A stretch of DNA of 64,000 bases, from contig NZ_JALNUR010000012.1 in NCBI RefSeq assembly GCF_026540895.1, forward strand, positions 28,575-92,574. Reading direction: 5' to 3'. This DNA is from Sphingomonas sp. GM_Shp_1 (GTDB lineage: Bacteria; Pseudomonadota; Alphaproteobacteria; Sphingomonadales; Sphingomonadaceae). Made by a program: the position numbers and the translations under genes. The stretch's first letter is position 1. Each line of letters opens with the position of its first letter. This document shows positions 53,516 to 63,954 of the stretch, one piece after another. The notes beneath the pieces are model-generated. The model searched no databases. It saw only the letters and a program-made list of their open reading frames with translations, and was not told where the DNA came from.

Positions 53516-56494
53516 ATGGGCTACGAAGGCCAGGAATTCAGCGAAATCGCGGCGGGCGTCAGCCCCGCTTTCATCGAAACGCTCTATGCCAAGTACCAGG
53601 CCGACTCCGCGTCGGTCGATGCGGGCTGGCGCAGCTTCTTCGACGGTCTGGAGCAGGGCGTCGGCGCGCCGAGTTGGCAGAACAAGCGCTGGCCGCTGAC
53701 CTCGACCGACGATCTGACGGCGGGCCTCGACCCGACCCAGATGGAACCGGCCCCCAAGCCTGCCAAGGGTGGCAAGCCCGCTCCGGCGGCCGCTGCGGCT
53801 GCCCCCTCGACCGCCGACATCGTCAAGGCGGCGGGCGACGCGATCCGCGCGCAGATGCTGATCCGCACCTACCGGGTGCGCGGTCACCTCGCGGCGAATC
53901 TCGATCCGCTCGGCCTGTCGGGCCTGCGCGAGTTGCCGGAAGATCTGAAGACCGAATATCACGGCTTCACCGACGCCGATCTCGACCGCAAGGTGTATCT
54001 GGGCGGCACGATGGGCTTCGAATGGGCGACCGTTCGCGAGCTGGTCGACACGCTGCGCAAGAATTACTGCGGCAATATCGGCCTGGAATATATGCACATC
54101 GCGGATGTGGAGGAGCGTCGCTTCCTCCAGGACCGGATGGAAGGCCAGGACAAGGCGATCGACTTCACCGTCGATGGCAAGAAGGCGATCCTGAACAAGG
54201 TCATCGAGGCCGAGCAGTGGGAAAAGTTCCTCGGCAAGAAATATGTCGGCACCAAGCGCTTCGGCCTGGACGGCGGCGAGTCGATGATCCCCGCGCTGGA
54301 ATCGGTCATCAAATATGGCGGCCAGATGGGCGTGCGCGAGATCGTGTTCGGCATGGCGCATCGCGGCCGTCTGAACGTGCTGGCCAATGTGATGGCCAAG
54401 CCGCTGCGCGTGATCTTCCACGAATTCGCCGGTGGCTCGGCCAACCCCGATGAAATCGGCGGTTCGGGCGACGTGAAGTACCACCTGGGCACCTCGACCG
54501 ATCGCGAGTTCGACGGCCACAAGGTCCATATGTCGCTGGTCGCCAACCCCTCGCACCTGGAGGCGGTGAACCCGGTCGTGCTGGGCAAGACCCGCGCGAT
54601 CCAGACCATCGCCGACGACCTGACCGATCACTCGGCTTCGGTGCCGGTGCTGATCCATGGCGACGCGGCGTTCGCGGGGCAGGGTATCGTATGGGAATGC
54701 CTCGGCTTCTCGGGCATCCGTGGCTATAACACGGGCGGCTGCATCCACTTCATCATCAACAACCAGGTGGGCTTCACCACCAGCCCGCAGTTCGCGCGCT
54801 CCTCGCCCTATCCGTCGGACGTGGCCAAGGGCGTCCAGGCGCCGGTCTTCCACGTCAATGGCGACGATCCCGAGGCGGTGACCTTCGCCACCAAGATGGC
54901 GATCGAATTCCGCCAGAAGTTCCACCGCGACATCGTGATCGACATGTGGTGCTATCGCCGCTTCGGTCACAACGAAGGCGACGAGCCGGGCTTCACCCAG
55001 CCGCTGATGTACAACAAGATCCGCTCGCACCCCGGTGTCAGCGAAATCTACTCGAAGCGCCTCGTCGCCGAGGGTGTCGTGGACCAGGCCTGGGTCGACG
55101 AGAATATCAAGCAGTACACCACCCGTTGCGAAGGCGAGTTCGAGGCGGGGCAGAGCTACAAGCCCAACAAGGCCGACTGGTTCGCCGGTCGCTGGTCTGG
55201 TCTGTCGGCGCCCAAGGAGAGTGATCAGGGTCGCCGTAACGTGGAGACCGGCCTCGACAAGAAGCTGTTCGACGCGATCGGCCGCACGCTGACCACGATC
55301 CCGGAAGGCTTGCAGGTTCACAAGACGCTGAACCGCGTGCTGGATGCCAAGCGCCAGATGTTCGCCACTGGCGAGAATTTCGACTGGGCGACCGGCGAGG
55401 CTTTGGCCTTCGGCTCGCTGCTGTCGGAAGGCTATGGCGTGCGCCTGTCGGGCCAGGATTCGGGTCGCGGCACCTTCTCGCAGCGTCATGCGGTCTGGGT
55501 CGACCAGACCGACGAGCACAAGTATGTGCCGCTGAAGACCGTCGAGCATGGCAGCTTCGAGGTGCTGGACAGCCCGCTGTCCGAGTACGGCGTGCTGGGC
55601 TTCGAGTACGGCTATGCGCTGGCCGATCCCAAGACTTTGGTGCTGTGGGAGGCCCAGTTCGGCGACTTCGTCAACGGCGCGCAGATCATGATCGACCAGT
55701 TCATCACGAGCGGCGAGTCCAAGTGGCTGCGCGCCAACGGCCTCGTGATGCTGCTGCCGCATGGTTATGAAGGGCAGGGGCCGGAGCACAGCTCCGCGCG
55801 TCCCGAGCGCTTCCTGCAATCCTGCGCCAACGACAATATCCAGGTCGCGAACTGCACCACCCCGGCCAACTATTTCCACCTGTTGCGCCGCCAGATGCAC
55901 CGCAATTTCCGCAAGCCCCTGATCGTCTTTACGCCCAAGTCGCTGCTGCGTCACAAGCTGGCGGTGTCGAAGGCCGAGGATTTCCAGGGCGAGAGCCACT
56001 TCCGCCGCCTGCTGTCGGACACCAACGGCGCGCCGGATGCGGAAACCACGCGTCTGGTCCTGTGCACCGGCAAGGTCGCCTATGACCTGATCGAGGCGCG
56101 CGACGCGGCGGGCGACACCACGACCCAGATCGTGCGCGTCGAGCAGCTCTATCCCTTCCCCAGCGATGCGCTGGCGAAGCGGATCGCGGCCATGCCCAAG
56201 CTGCAGGACGTGGTCTGGGCGCAGGAAGAGCCGAAGAACAACGGTTACTGGTTCTTCGTCGAGCCGCTGATCGAGGAGGCGCTGGCCGAGGCCGGGGCTT
56301 CGGTGAAGCGCGCCCGTTACGCCGGTCGCACGGCGGCGGCATCGCCCGCCACCGGCCTGATGAAGCGCCACACCGCCGAGCAGGGCGCGCTGGTCGCCGA
56401 TGCGCTGGGCCATAATGTCCGCGAGGAAATCCGCCGGACGCGCGCCGAGGGCAGCAACACCACCGCCAAGCCGACCACGGCGGCGGCGGACTGA
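53516..56494 (+). CDS. sucA: 2-Oxoglutarate dehydrogenase E1 component
   Basis: 992 aa. Thiamine diphosphate-dependent decarboxylase that gives succinyl groups to E2. N-terminal helical segment (GYEGQEFSEIAAGVSPAFIETLYAKY), then MAHRGRLNVLANVMAK, the TPP motif GDAAFAGQGIVWECLGFSGI with TGGCIHFIINNQVGFTT, and the C-terminal transketolase-like domain with PHGYEGQGPEHSSARPERFL. The ATG at 53516 is accepted. Followed by sucB after 115 bases. Confidence 0.97.
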   Translation: MGYEGQEFSEIAAGVSPAFIETLYAKYQADSASVDAGWRSFFDGLEQGVGAPSWQNKRWPLTSTDDLTAGLDPTQMEPAPKPAKGGKPAPAAAAAAPSTADIVKAAGDAIRAQMLIRTYRVRGHLAANLDPLGLSGLRELPEDLKTEYHGFTDADLDRKVYLGGTMGFEWATVRELVDTLRKNYCGNIGLEYMHIADVEERRFLQDRMEGQDKAIDFTVDGKKAILNKVIEAEQWEKFLGKKYVGTKRFGLDGGESMIPALESVIKYGGQMGVREIVFGMAHRGRLNVLANVMAKPLRVIFHEFAGGSANPDEIGGSGDVKYHLGTSTDREFDGHKVHMSLVANPSHLEAVNPVVLGKTRAIQTIADDLTDHSASVPVLIHGDAAFAGQGIVWECLGFSGIRGYNTGGCIHFIINNQVGFTTSPQFARSSPYPSDVAKGVQAPVFHVNGDDPEAVTFATKMAIEFRQKFHRDIVIDMWCYRRFGHNEGDEPGFTQPLMYNKIRSHPGVSEIYSKRLVAEGVVDQAWVDENIKQYTTRCEGEFEAGQSYKPNKADWFAGRWSGLSAPKESDQGRRNVETGLDKKLFDAIGRTLTTIPEGLQVHKTLNRVLDAKRQMFATGENFDWATGEALAFGSLLSEGYGVRLSGQDSGRGTFSQRHAVWVDQTDEHKYVPLKTVEHGSFEVLDSPLSEYGVLGFEYGYALADPKTLVLWEAQFGDFVNGAQIMIDQFITSGESKWLRANGLVMLLPHGYEGQGPEHSSARPERFLQSCANDNIQVANCTTPANYFHLLRRQMHRNFRKPLIVFTPKSLLRHKLAVSKAEDFQGESHFRRLLSDTNGAPDAETTRLVLCTGKVAYDLIEARDAAGDTTTQIVRVEQLYPFPSDALAKRIAAMPKLQDVVWAQEEPKNNGYWFFVEPLIEEALAEAGASVKRARYAGRTAAASPATGLMKRHTAEQGALVADALGHNVREEIRRTRAEGSNTTAKPTTAAAD

Positions 56495-56508
56495 TCGATC
56501 GATGAGTG

Positions 56509-56595
56509 CCCCGGTCCTTCGCGGGACCGGGGAGGGATGAAATCTGGCGCGGGCGTTTTGCCCGCCCGCGTAAGAACCCCGGTCGAAGGACCGGG
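56509..56595. repeat. Palindromic hairpins between sucA and sucB
   Basis: ccccggtccttcgcgggaccgggg (56509-56532) forms one hairpin; gcgggcgttttgcccgc lies at about 56549-56565; cccggtcgaaggaccggg (56578-56595) forms another. The first and third share the inverted word cggtccttcg/cgaaggaccg. The SD of sucB (GGAGG 56597-56601) follows directly. Confidence 0.6.
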
Positions 56596-56609
56596 TGGAG
56601 GAAATGGAA

Positions 56610-57839
<1,230 letters not shown>

Positions 57840-57860
57840 TCGTTTCGTGATCTATACGGG

Positions 57861-57878
57861 CCCTCGCAACCGCGAGGG
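57861..57878 (+). terminator. Hairpin after sucB
   Basis: ccctcgc, loop aacc, gcgaggg. No T-run follows, so transcript cleavage or attenuation is as likely as termination. Confidence 0.4.
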
Positions 57879-57949
57879 TCCGTCCGTGCTGTGTAAAGGC
57901 GGGTGCGCCCGCAGGCTGGACCCCAGACGCCGGGGAACGGGAGAGACAA

Positions 57950-59344
57950 ATGGCTGAGTATGACTATGACGTCCTGGTGATCGGGGCCGGCCCCGGCGGC
58001 TATGTCGCGGCGATCCGCGCGGCGCAGCTGGGCCTGAAGACCGCATGCGCCGAGGCGCGCGAGACGCTGGGCGGCACCTGCCTCAATGTCGGCTGCATCC
58101 CGTCCAAGGCGCTGCTCCACGCCTCCGAGCTGTTCGAGGAAGCATCGCACGGTGCGCTCGCCAAGTTCGGTGTCGAGATCGAGGGGGCGAAGCTCAACCT
58201 TGACCAGATGCACGCCGAAAAGGCCAAGGCGGTCGGCGAACTGACCGGCGGCATCGAGTATCTGTTCAAGAAGAACAAGGTCACCTGGCTGAAGGGCAAG
58301 GCCGCGTTCCAGGATTCGAGCACGGTCAAGGTCGGCGACCAGACCGTCACCGCGCGCGACATCGTGATCGCGACCGGCTCGGTCGTGACCCCGCTGCCGG
58401 GCGTCGAGATCGACCAGAAGGTCGTGGTCGACTCGACCGGCGCGCTGGCGCTCCCCAAGGTGCCCGAACATCTCGTCGTCATCGGCGGCGGCGTGATCGG
58501 CCTGGAGCTGGGTTCGGTCTGGCGGCGTCTGGGTGCCAAGGTCACGGTCGTCGAATATCTCGACCAGATCCTGCCCGGCTTCGATGGCGAGGTCCGCAAG
58601 GAATCGGCCAAGCTCTTCAAGAAGCAGGGCATGGAGCTGAAGACCTCGACCAAGGTGACCGGCGTCACCGTCGAGGGCGACCGCGCGACCGTCTCGGTCG
58701 AACCGGCGGCAGGCGGCGCGGCGAAAACGCTGTCGGCGGACGCCGTGCTGGTCGCGATCGGCCGCAAGCCCAACACCGACGGGCTGAACCTGGAGGCCGC
58801 TGGCGTGAAGCTGAACGGTCGTGGCCAGGTCGAGATCGACCATGACTTCGCGACCAATGTCGACGGCGTCTGGGCGATCGGTGACGTCGCGCCGGGCCTG
58901 ATGCTGGCGCACAAGGCCGAGGACGAGGGCGTCGCGGTGGCCGAGAACATCGCTGGCCAGACCGGCATCGTGAACCATGACGTCATCCCCAGCGTCGTCT
59001 ACACCATGCCCGAGATCGCCGGTGTCGGCCTGTCGGAAGAAGCCGCCAAGGAAAAGGGCGAGGTGAAGGTCGGCAAGTTCCCGTTCGCCGCCAACAGCCG
59101 CGCCAAGACCAACCGCGACACCGACGGCTTCGTGAAGGTCATCGCCGACGCCAAGACCGATCGCGTGCTGGGCGTGTGGATCATCTCCTCGTTGGCGGGC
59201 ACGATGATCGCCCAGGCCGCGCAGGCGATGGAATTCGGCGCGACGTCGGAAGACATCGCCTATACCTGCCACGCGCATCCCACCCATGCCGAGGCACTCA
59301 AGGAAGCCGCCATGGCCGTGCAGGGCAAGCCGATCCACATCTGA
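57950..59344 (+). CDS. lpdA: Dihydrolipoyl dehydrogenase (E3)
   Basis: 464 aa flavoprotein of the 2-oxoglutarate dehydrogenase complex. FAD motif VIGAGPGGYVAAIRAAQLG; redox-active disulfide Cys44/Cys49 in GGTCLNVGCIPSK; NAD region LVVIGGGVIGLELGSVWRRLG; catalytic His-Glu pair in HAHPTHAEALKEA. Starts with a GGGAGAGACAA site. Ends just before a terminator. May serve other E2 complexes as well. Confidence 0.97.
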   Translation: MAEYDYDVLVIGAGPGGYVAAIRAAQLGLKTACAEARETLGGTCLNVGCIPSKALLHASELFEEASHGALAKFGVEIEGAKLNLDQMHAEKAKAVGELTGGIEYLFKKNKVTWLKGKAAFQDSSTVKVGDQTVTARDIVIATGSVVTPLPGVEIDQKVVVDSTGALALPKVPEHLVVIGGGVIGLELGSVWRRLGAKVTVVEYLDQILPGFDGEVRKESAKLFKKQGMELKTSTKVTGVTVEGDRATVSVEPAAGGAAKTLSADAVLVAIGRKPNTDGLNLEAAGVKLNGRGQVEIDHDFATNVDGVWAIGDVAPGLMLAHKAEDEGVAVAENIAGQTGIVNHDVIPSVVYTMPEIAGVGLSEEAAKEKGEVKVGKFPFAANSRAKTNRDTDGFVKVIADAKTDRVLGVWIISSLAGTMIAQAAQAMEFGATSEDIAYTCHAHPTHAEALKEAAMAVQGKPIHI

Positions 59345-59365
59345 TCACGCTTCGCTGGACGGACC

Positions 59366-59400
59366 AAAGGGGGCGGGCATCGCAGGATGCTCGCCCCTTT
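59366..59400 (+). terminator. Rho-independent terminator after lpdA
   Basis: aaaggggg, cgggcat, loop cgcagg, atgctcg, ccccttt, then cgtt. About 22 bases after the stop. The stem carries one G-T mismatch. Confidence 0.78.
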
Positions 59401-59422
59401 CGTTATGGACGGCCCGAAGTCC

Positions 59423-59646
59423 TAGAGCGGGATGACATCAGGTTGATCCACCCCTCCCCTTCAGGGGAGGGGCCGGGGGTGGGGCGCTTCCACAAATGCG
59501 GGGTCTGGGGCGATGCCCCACCCCAACCCAGCATCAGGTCGATCAGGCTCCCAGCCTGATCTAAACCGCGTGGGACGCGGTTTACCTGATGCTCCTGAAG
59601 GGGAGGGGCTCGGCTCGGGTCGACTCCATGTCATCCCGCTCTAGGC
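59423..59646. repeat. Palindromic repeat, family C, expanded copy with inserted three-way-junction unit
   Basis: Left end ctagagcgggatgacatcagg and right end ccatgtcatcccgctctagg correspond, in reverse, to the ends of the 78-base copy at 20478-20555. The centre contains an extra 120 bases, including a unit at 59530-59593 with a perfect 10-base outer stem (agcatcaggt/acctgatgct) and two hairpins. This is part of the 732-base gap between lpdA and the TonB receptor gene. Confidence 0.72.
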
Positions 59647-59664
59647 GGGATCGACATTCACTCT

Positions 59665-59854
59665 ATTCCTCCCCTGGAAGGGAAGGTGGCGGGCCGAAGG
59701 CCTGACGGAGGGGTGTCCGAGCCGACCAAGCTCACGGCGGGTTACACCCCTCCACCATGCTTCGCATGGTCCCCAGTGGCAGGTCGATCATGCCCCCAGC
59801 ATGATCTGGATTGCCTGGGAGGCAATCCACCTGCCACTCCTTGCAGGGGAGGAA
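59665..59854. repeat. Family A repeat with inserted three-way-junction unit
   Basis: Ends attcctcccctgg and cttgcaggggaggaat match the complete copies at 9613 and 33955. Inside, between ggtcccc and ccttgcagg, a 64-base unit (59775-59838) with perfect 10-base outer arms agtggcaggt/acctgccact is inserted. The remaining 59855-60076 region shows no feature that I can support. Confidence 0.8.
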
Positions 59855-60076
59855 TAAGGATTGTGCTGCCTGAATGTCGATCGGTCCTTGCCCGACACCG
59901 ATCTTCCGCCGCCACGCCAACGTCCCCGCATGCCCTGTCATCCCGGAACAGGCCCGTGACCGCGAAGCCACAACAATAGGCCGTCACAAACCGGTCATTA
60001 CGCTGTCGCCACGGTGTCACGTGCCGGCCCCATGCGCCCGCCTCATTGGGTTAACAAAGCCATTGGGGGCAAAATC

Positions 60077-62473
60077 ATGGTGAAGTATCTGATCGGTGTC
60101 GCGACGGTCGCGCTGATCGCGCCCGGCGTCGCGGCGCAAACCCTGCCGGCGCAGGCCGCCGTGACCGGCAGTGCCGATCCGGTCGTCGCCGATCCGACCG
60201 CTGCTCCCACCGACGATCAGGCGGGAAGTTCGGGCGATGTCGTCGTGCTGGGCTTCGGCCAGAGCCGTCAGGTCCAGACGATCACCGCCGCCGATCTCGA
60301 CCGGCTGACGCCCGGCACCTCGCCGCTCAAGGCGATCTCCAAGCTGCCCGGCGTCAATTTCCAGGCATCCGATCCGTTCGGCGCCTATGAATGGTCGACC
60401 CGCATCTCGCTTCGCGGCTTCAACCAGAACCAGCTGGGCTTCACCCTCGACGGCGTGCCGCTGGGCGATATGAGCTATGGTCCGACCAACGGCCTGCACA
60501 TCAGCCGCGCGATCATTTCCGAGAACATCGCGTCGACCAGCGTGGCGCAGGGCGCGGGCGCGCTCGGCACCGCCTCGACCAGCAATCTGGGCGGCACCAT
60601 CCAGTTCACCAGCCGCGCGCCGTCCGAAACCGCCGGGATCGCCGCGTCGGGCACCTATGGCAGCAACGACACGATCCGCGCCTTCGTCCGCGCCGACAGC
60701 GGCGATCTAGGCGGCGGGCTGAAGGGTTATCTCAGCTATGCCTATCTCACCACCGACAAGTGGAAGGGGTTCGGCAGCCAGCGCCAGCATCAGGCCAATG
60801 CCAAGATCGTCAAGGATTTCGGCGACCGTGGTTCGATCACCGGCTTCTTCAATTTCTCCGATCGCCGCGAGAACGACTATCAGGACCTGAGCCTCGATAT
60901 CATCAAGCGTCGCGGCTTTTATAACGACAATATCAGCAACGATTACCCGCTCGCGGTTCAGTTCGCCAAGATTTACAGCAACCAAAATGCGGCCGCCGCC
61001 TATCTGAACGCCAATGGCTCGCTGAACGGTTTCAGTGCGCCTTATGCGAGCTTGGGCTTGTCCTATCCGCAGAATGTCGGCCTGGACGATGGCTATTATG
61101 ACGCGGCGGGGCTTCGTCGCGACTATTTGGGCGGGATCACTTTCGACGCCAAGCTGACCGACAGCCTGTCGCTGACCTCGACCAGCTATTATCATCGCAA
61201 CAAGGGGCAGGGGTCGTGGATCACGCCCTATAACCCCACCCAGCTCGGCGCGCCCAATGCCGATGGCACGCCGATCACCAATCCCGCGCCGCTGACCTTC
61301 CGCACGACCGAATACAGCCTGGACCGCGCCGGCACCATCGCCAAGCTGGCGCTGACCACCGGTGCGAACAAGCTGGAACTGACCGGCTGGTATGAGAGCA
61401 ATACGCTGCATCAGGCACGTCGCCTCTATGGCATGACCGACACCGCGACGCCGAACCGCAACGCGCTGGATTTCCAGAGCAATCCCATGTCGACGACGTG
61501 GAACGGCAAGTATGATACCGAGACGCTGCAATATTCGGTCGGCGACACGCTCGATATCGGCCAGCTGACCATCAATGGCGGCTGGAAGGGGATGCGGGTG
61601 CGCAACCAGGCCAATGTGCTCGCGGGCACGCTGGCGCGCGGCCGGATCAAGAGCCAGGACTGGTTCCTGCCGCAGATCGGCGTGGTGCTGCACCTGGGCA
61701 ATCAGGCGGAAGTCTTTGCCAGCTATACCGAGAATATGCGCGCCTTCATCGCCGCCGCGACCGCACCGCCCTTCTCGATCCCACAGGTCGCGTTCAATGC
61801 GGTGGCGAACACCGTGCGTCCGGAAAAGTCGAAGACGGCGGAAGGCGGCGTCCGCTATCGCACCGGCGGGCTGCAACTGTCGGCGGTCGGCTATTATATC
61901 GACTTCTCCGACCGTCTGCTGACCTATTCGATCGGCACCGCGATCCAGGGGCTTCCGCCGACGCTGAACAATGTCGGCGGCGTGGAAAGCTATGGCGCGG
62001 AGGTTTCGGCCTTCTACCGCCTGACCCCGGCCTTCTCGGCGCTGGCCAGCTATTCGTACAACCATGCCACCTATCAGCAGACGGTGCGCGACGGCTCGGG
62101 CAATCTGCTGGCCGAGAAGGGGCGGTACGTCGTTGATACGCCGCAGAACATGGTGAAGGGCGAGCTGGTCTATGACGACAGCCGGTTCTTCGGCCGGGTC
62201 GGCGCGGATTATATGTCGAAGCGCTATTACACCTATCTGAACGACCAGTCGGTCGAGGGCCGGGTGCTGGTCGACGCCAGCATCGGCTATCGTTTCCCGG
62301 CGGAATGGGGCGGCTTCTCGATCGAGGGCAGCGTGACCAACCTGACCGACAAGCGCTATATCTCGACCATCGGAAGCGGCGGCTTCGTCGCGAGCGATCC
62401 GCAAGGCCGGTTGATGACCCTGCTGGCTGGCGCACCGCGTCAGTGGTTCGTGACGCTGAAGAAGGGGTTCTGA
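60077..62473 (+). CDS. TonB-dependent outer-membrane receptor
   Basis: 798 aa. Signal peptide (1-21, cleavage near VAAQT), then a plug domain starting GDVVVLGFGQSRQVQTIT and ending at about 230 (LNQLGFTLDGVPLGDMSYG, GALGTASTSNLGGTIQFTSR), then a 22-strand barrel, ending in FVTLKKGF with the terminal Phe required for insertion. No FecA-type N-terminal signalling domain. Substrate unknown (iron-siderophore, vitamin or oligosaccharide). It stands alone, with no TonB or inner-membrane transport genes nearby. The ATG at 60077 is chosen. Confidence 0.92.
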   Translation: MVKYLIGVATVALIAPGVAAQTLPAQAAVTGSADPVVADPTAAPTDDQAGSSGDVVVLGFGQSRQVQTITAADLDRLTPGTSPLKAISKLPGVNFQASDPFGAYEWSTRISLRGFNQNQLGFTLDGVPLGDMSYGPTNGLHISRAIISENIASTSVAQGAGALGTASTSNLGGTIQFTSRAPSETAGIAASGTYGSNDTIRAFVRADSGDLGGGLKGYLSYAYLTTDKWKGFGSQRQHQANAKIVKDFGDRGSITGFFNFSDRRENDYQDLSLDIIKRRGFYNDNISNDYPLAVQFAKIYSNQNAAAAYLNANGSLNGFSAPYASLGLSYPQNVGLDDGYYDAAGLRRDYLGGITFDAKLTDSLSLTSTSYYHRNKGQGSWITPYNPTQLGAPNADGTPITNPAPLTFRTTEYSLDRAGTIAKLALTTGANKLELTGWYESNTLHQARRLYGMTDTATPNRNALDFQSNPMSTTWNGKYDTETLQYSVGDTLDIGQLTINGGWKGMRVRNQANVLAGTLARGRIKSQDWFLPQIGVVLHLGNQAEVFASYTENMRAFIAAATAPPFSIPQVAFNAVANTVRPEKSKTAEGGVRYRTGGLQLSAVGYYIDFSDRLLTYSIGTAIQGLPPTLNNVGGVESYGAEVSAFYRLTPAFSALASYSYNHATYQQTVRDGSGNLLAEKGRYVVDTPQNMVKGELVYDDSRFFGRVGADYMSKRYYTYLNDQSVEGRVLVDASIGYRFPAEWGGFSIEGSVTNLTDKRYISTIGSGGFVASDPQGRLMTLLAGAPRQWFVTLKKGF

Positions 62474-62492
62474 GCTAAACCCTATCCGTATG

Positions 62493-62608
62493 ACGCTCCC
62501 CTCCCGCAAGCGGGAGGGGATGGGGGAGGGCATAGAGTCTCACCGAGACCAGCACCCGTGGCCATGCCCTCCCCAAACCCCTCCCGTTTACGGGCGGGGC
62601 TTTTTCGT
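62493..62608. repeat. Palindromic repeats between convergent genes, with probable terminator
   Basis: cccctcccgcaagcgggagggg (about 62498-62520) then, at 62569-62608, ccctccccaaacccctcccgtttacgggcggggctttttcg. The second has a stem and T-run and lies between the ends of the receptor and the Hsp70-like gene, so it may terminate both. Similar words begin at 63955. Confidence 0.65.
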
Positions 62609-62614
62609 CGGGAT

Positions 62615-63895
62615 TTACACCGCCCAGGCCCCGATATCCGGCTGCTCGCCGATCAACGCCAACCCATGCGCGATTGAGGTGAGTTCCCCACCTGTCGCGA
62701 TCTTCCCGCCGCCGAACCGCGTCTCGAACATCCGCCGGATCGCGGGCATCAGAGAGGTGCCGCCTGTCAGGAACACCCGGTCGATCGCGCCTGCCTCGGT
62801 CCCGGCGGTGGTGAGCGCCCGGTCGACCGCCTGCTCGATCCGCGCCAGATCGGGGGCGATCCATGACTCGAAATCGGCCCGGGTCACGTCCGCCTCGATC
62901 GACAGGCCGCCCCCCTCGAACCGGAAACGAGCCTCCTCGGCCGCCGACAGGTCACGCTTCACCCGACCGACCGCGTCGTAAAGCCGGTATCCCTGCTCCT
63001 CCTCGATGATCGCGATCATCCGCCCGATCGCGTCGGGGTCGAGCGCGGCGCGGCGGAGTTTTTCGAGTTCGGCCAGCGTCTTGCGATTGCGCATCAACGC
63101 CAGGCGCGACCAGTCGGCGAAATCGGCGAAGAACCCCCGCGGAATCTCCAACACCTTGTCGAACGAGCGATATTGCCCGCCCGCCCCCAGCAACGGCAGG
63201 ACGAGATGGTCGATCAGCCGTTGGTCGAACCGGTCGCCCGCGATGCCGACACCGGCATGGCCGAGCGGTTCGCAGCGACGCTCGGCACCCGGCGCGGCGA
63301 TGCGCACGACCGAAAAGTCGCTGGTGCCGCCGCCGAAATCCGCGACCAGCACGGTCGCCGGCTCGGTGATACGCGACGCATAGCTGAACGCCGCGCCCAG
63401 CGGTTCGTAGACATAATGGATTTCCACCCCCAGCCGCGCGAACATCGCGTCATAGCGTTGGCGGGCGAGTGCCTCGTCGGGCCGGTGCCCGGCATATTCG
63501 ACCGGTCGCCCGACGACGATCCGCGCCGCCTTGCCGTCGAGCACCCCGCCGCTGCGCGCCGCCATCCGGTCGAGAAACGCGCGGCCGAGCTCCTCGAAGC
63601 GATAGCGTTTGTCGAACACGGTCGCGTGCTCGAACACCGGAGAGGCGGCGACCGACTTGAACGACTGGATGAACCGGCTGCCGCCCGGAAATTCCAGATA
63701 TTCGGCAATCGCCCAGGGGCCCGCCTCCACCTCGATGCCGTCATCTTCCCAGAAGCACAGCGCCGAGCGGAAGACGGGGTCGGTACCGTTCGGGCCTATC
63801 AGCGGCACGAGGTGCGACTCGCCTGCATCGGCCCGCGCGATGACCGAATTGGTGGTGCCGAAGTCGATGCCGAAGATGGTGCGAGTGTCGGTCAT
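62615..63895 (-). CDS. Hsp70 family protein (YegD-like)
   Basis: 426 aa. Only the actin-like ATPase part of Hsp70 is present, with no substrate-binding domain. N-terminal FGIDFGTTNSVIARADAG, VADFGGGTSDFSVVRI (phosphate 2), HAGVGIAGDRFDQRLIDHLV, and VFLTGGTSLMPAIRRMFETRFGG (adenosine). It resembles the E. coli YegD form. Convergent with the receptor gene and separated by repeats. Function unknown; probably a specialised chaperone ATPase. Confidence 0.9.
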   Translation of the reverse strand: MTDTRTIFGIDFGTTNSVIARADAGESHLVPLIGPNGTDPVFRSALCFWEDDGIEVEAGPWAIAEYLEFPGGSRFIQSFKSVAASPVFEHATVFDKRYRFEELGRAFLDRMAARSGGVLDGKAARIVVGRPVEYAGHRPDEALARQRYDAMFARLGVEIHYVYEPLGAAFSYASRITEPATVLVADFGGGTSDFSVVRIAAPGAERRCEPLGHAGVGIAGDRFDQRLIDHLVLPLLGAGGQYRSFDKVLEIPRGFFADFADWSRLALMRNRKTLAELEKLRRAALDPDAIGRMIAIIEEEQGYRLYDAVGRVKRDLSAAEEARFRFEGGGLSIEADVTRADFESWIAPDLARIEQAVDRALTTAGTEAGAIDRVFLTGGTSLMPAIRRMFETRFGGGKIATGGELTSIAHGLALIGEQPDIGAWAV

Positions 63896-63954
63896 GGCGC
63901 GTCCGCTACACGATGTGCGAGGGAGGGAAAGGCGTTTTCTTCACGTAGCCTTTT

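Noticed and set aside
59345..60076. tRNA or small RNA gene in the lpdA-receptor gap
   Set aside because: No tRNA pattern (TTCRA loop, acceptor stem) was seen; the structured units are three-way and lack tRNA features.
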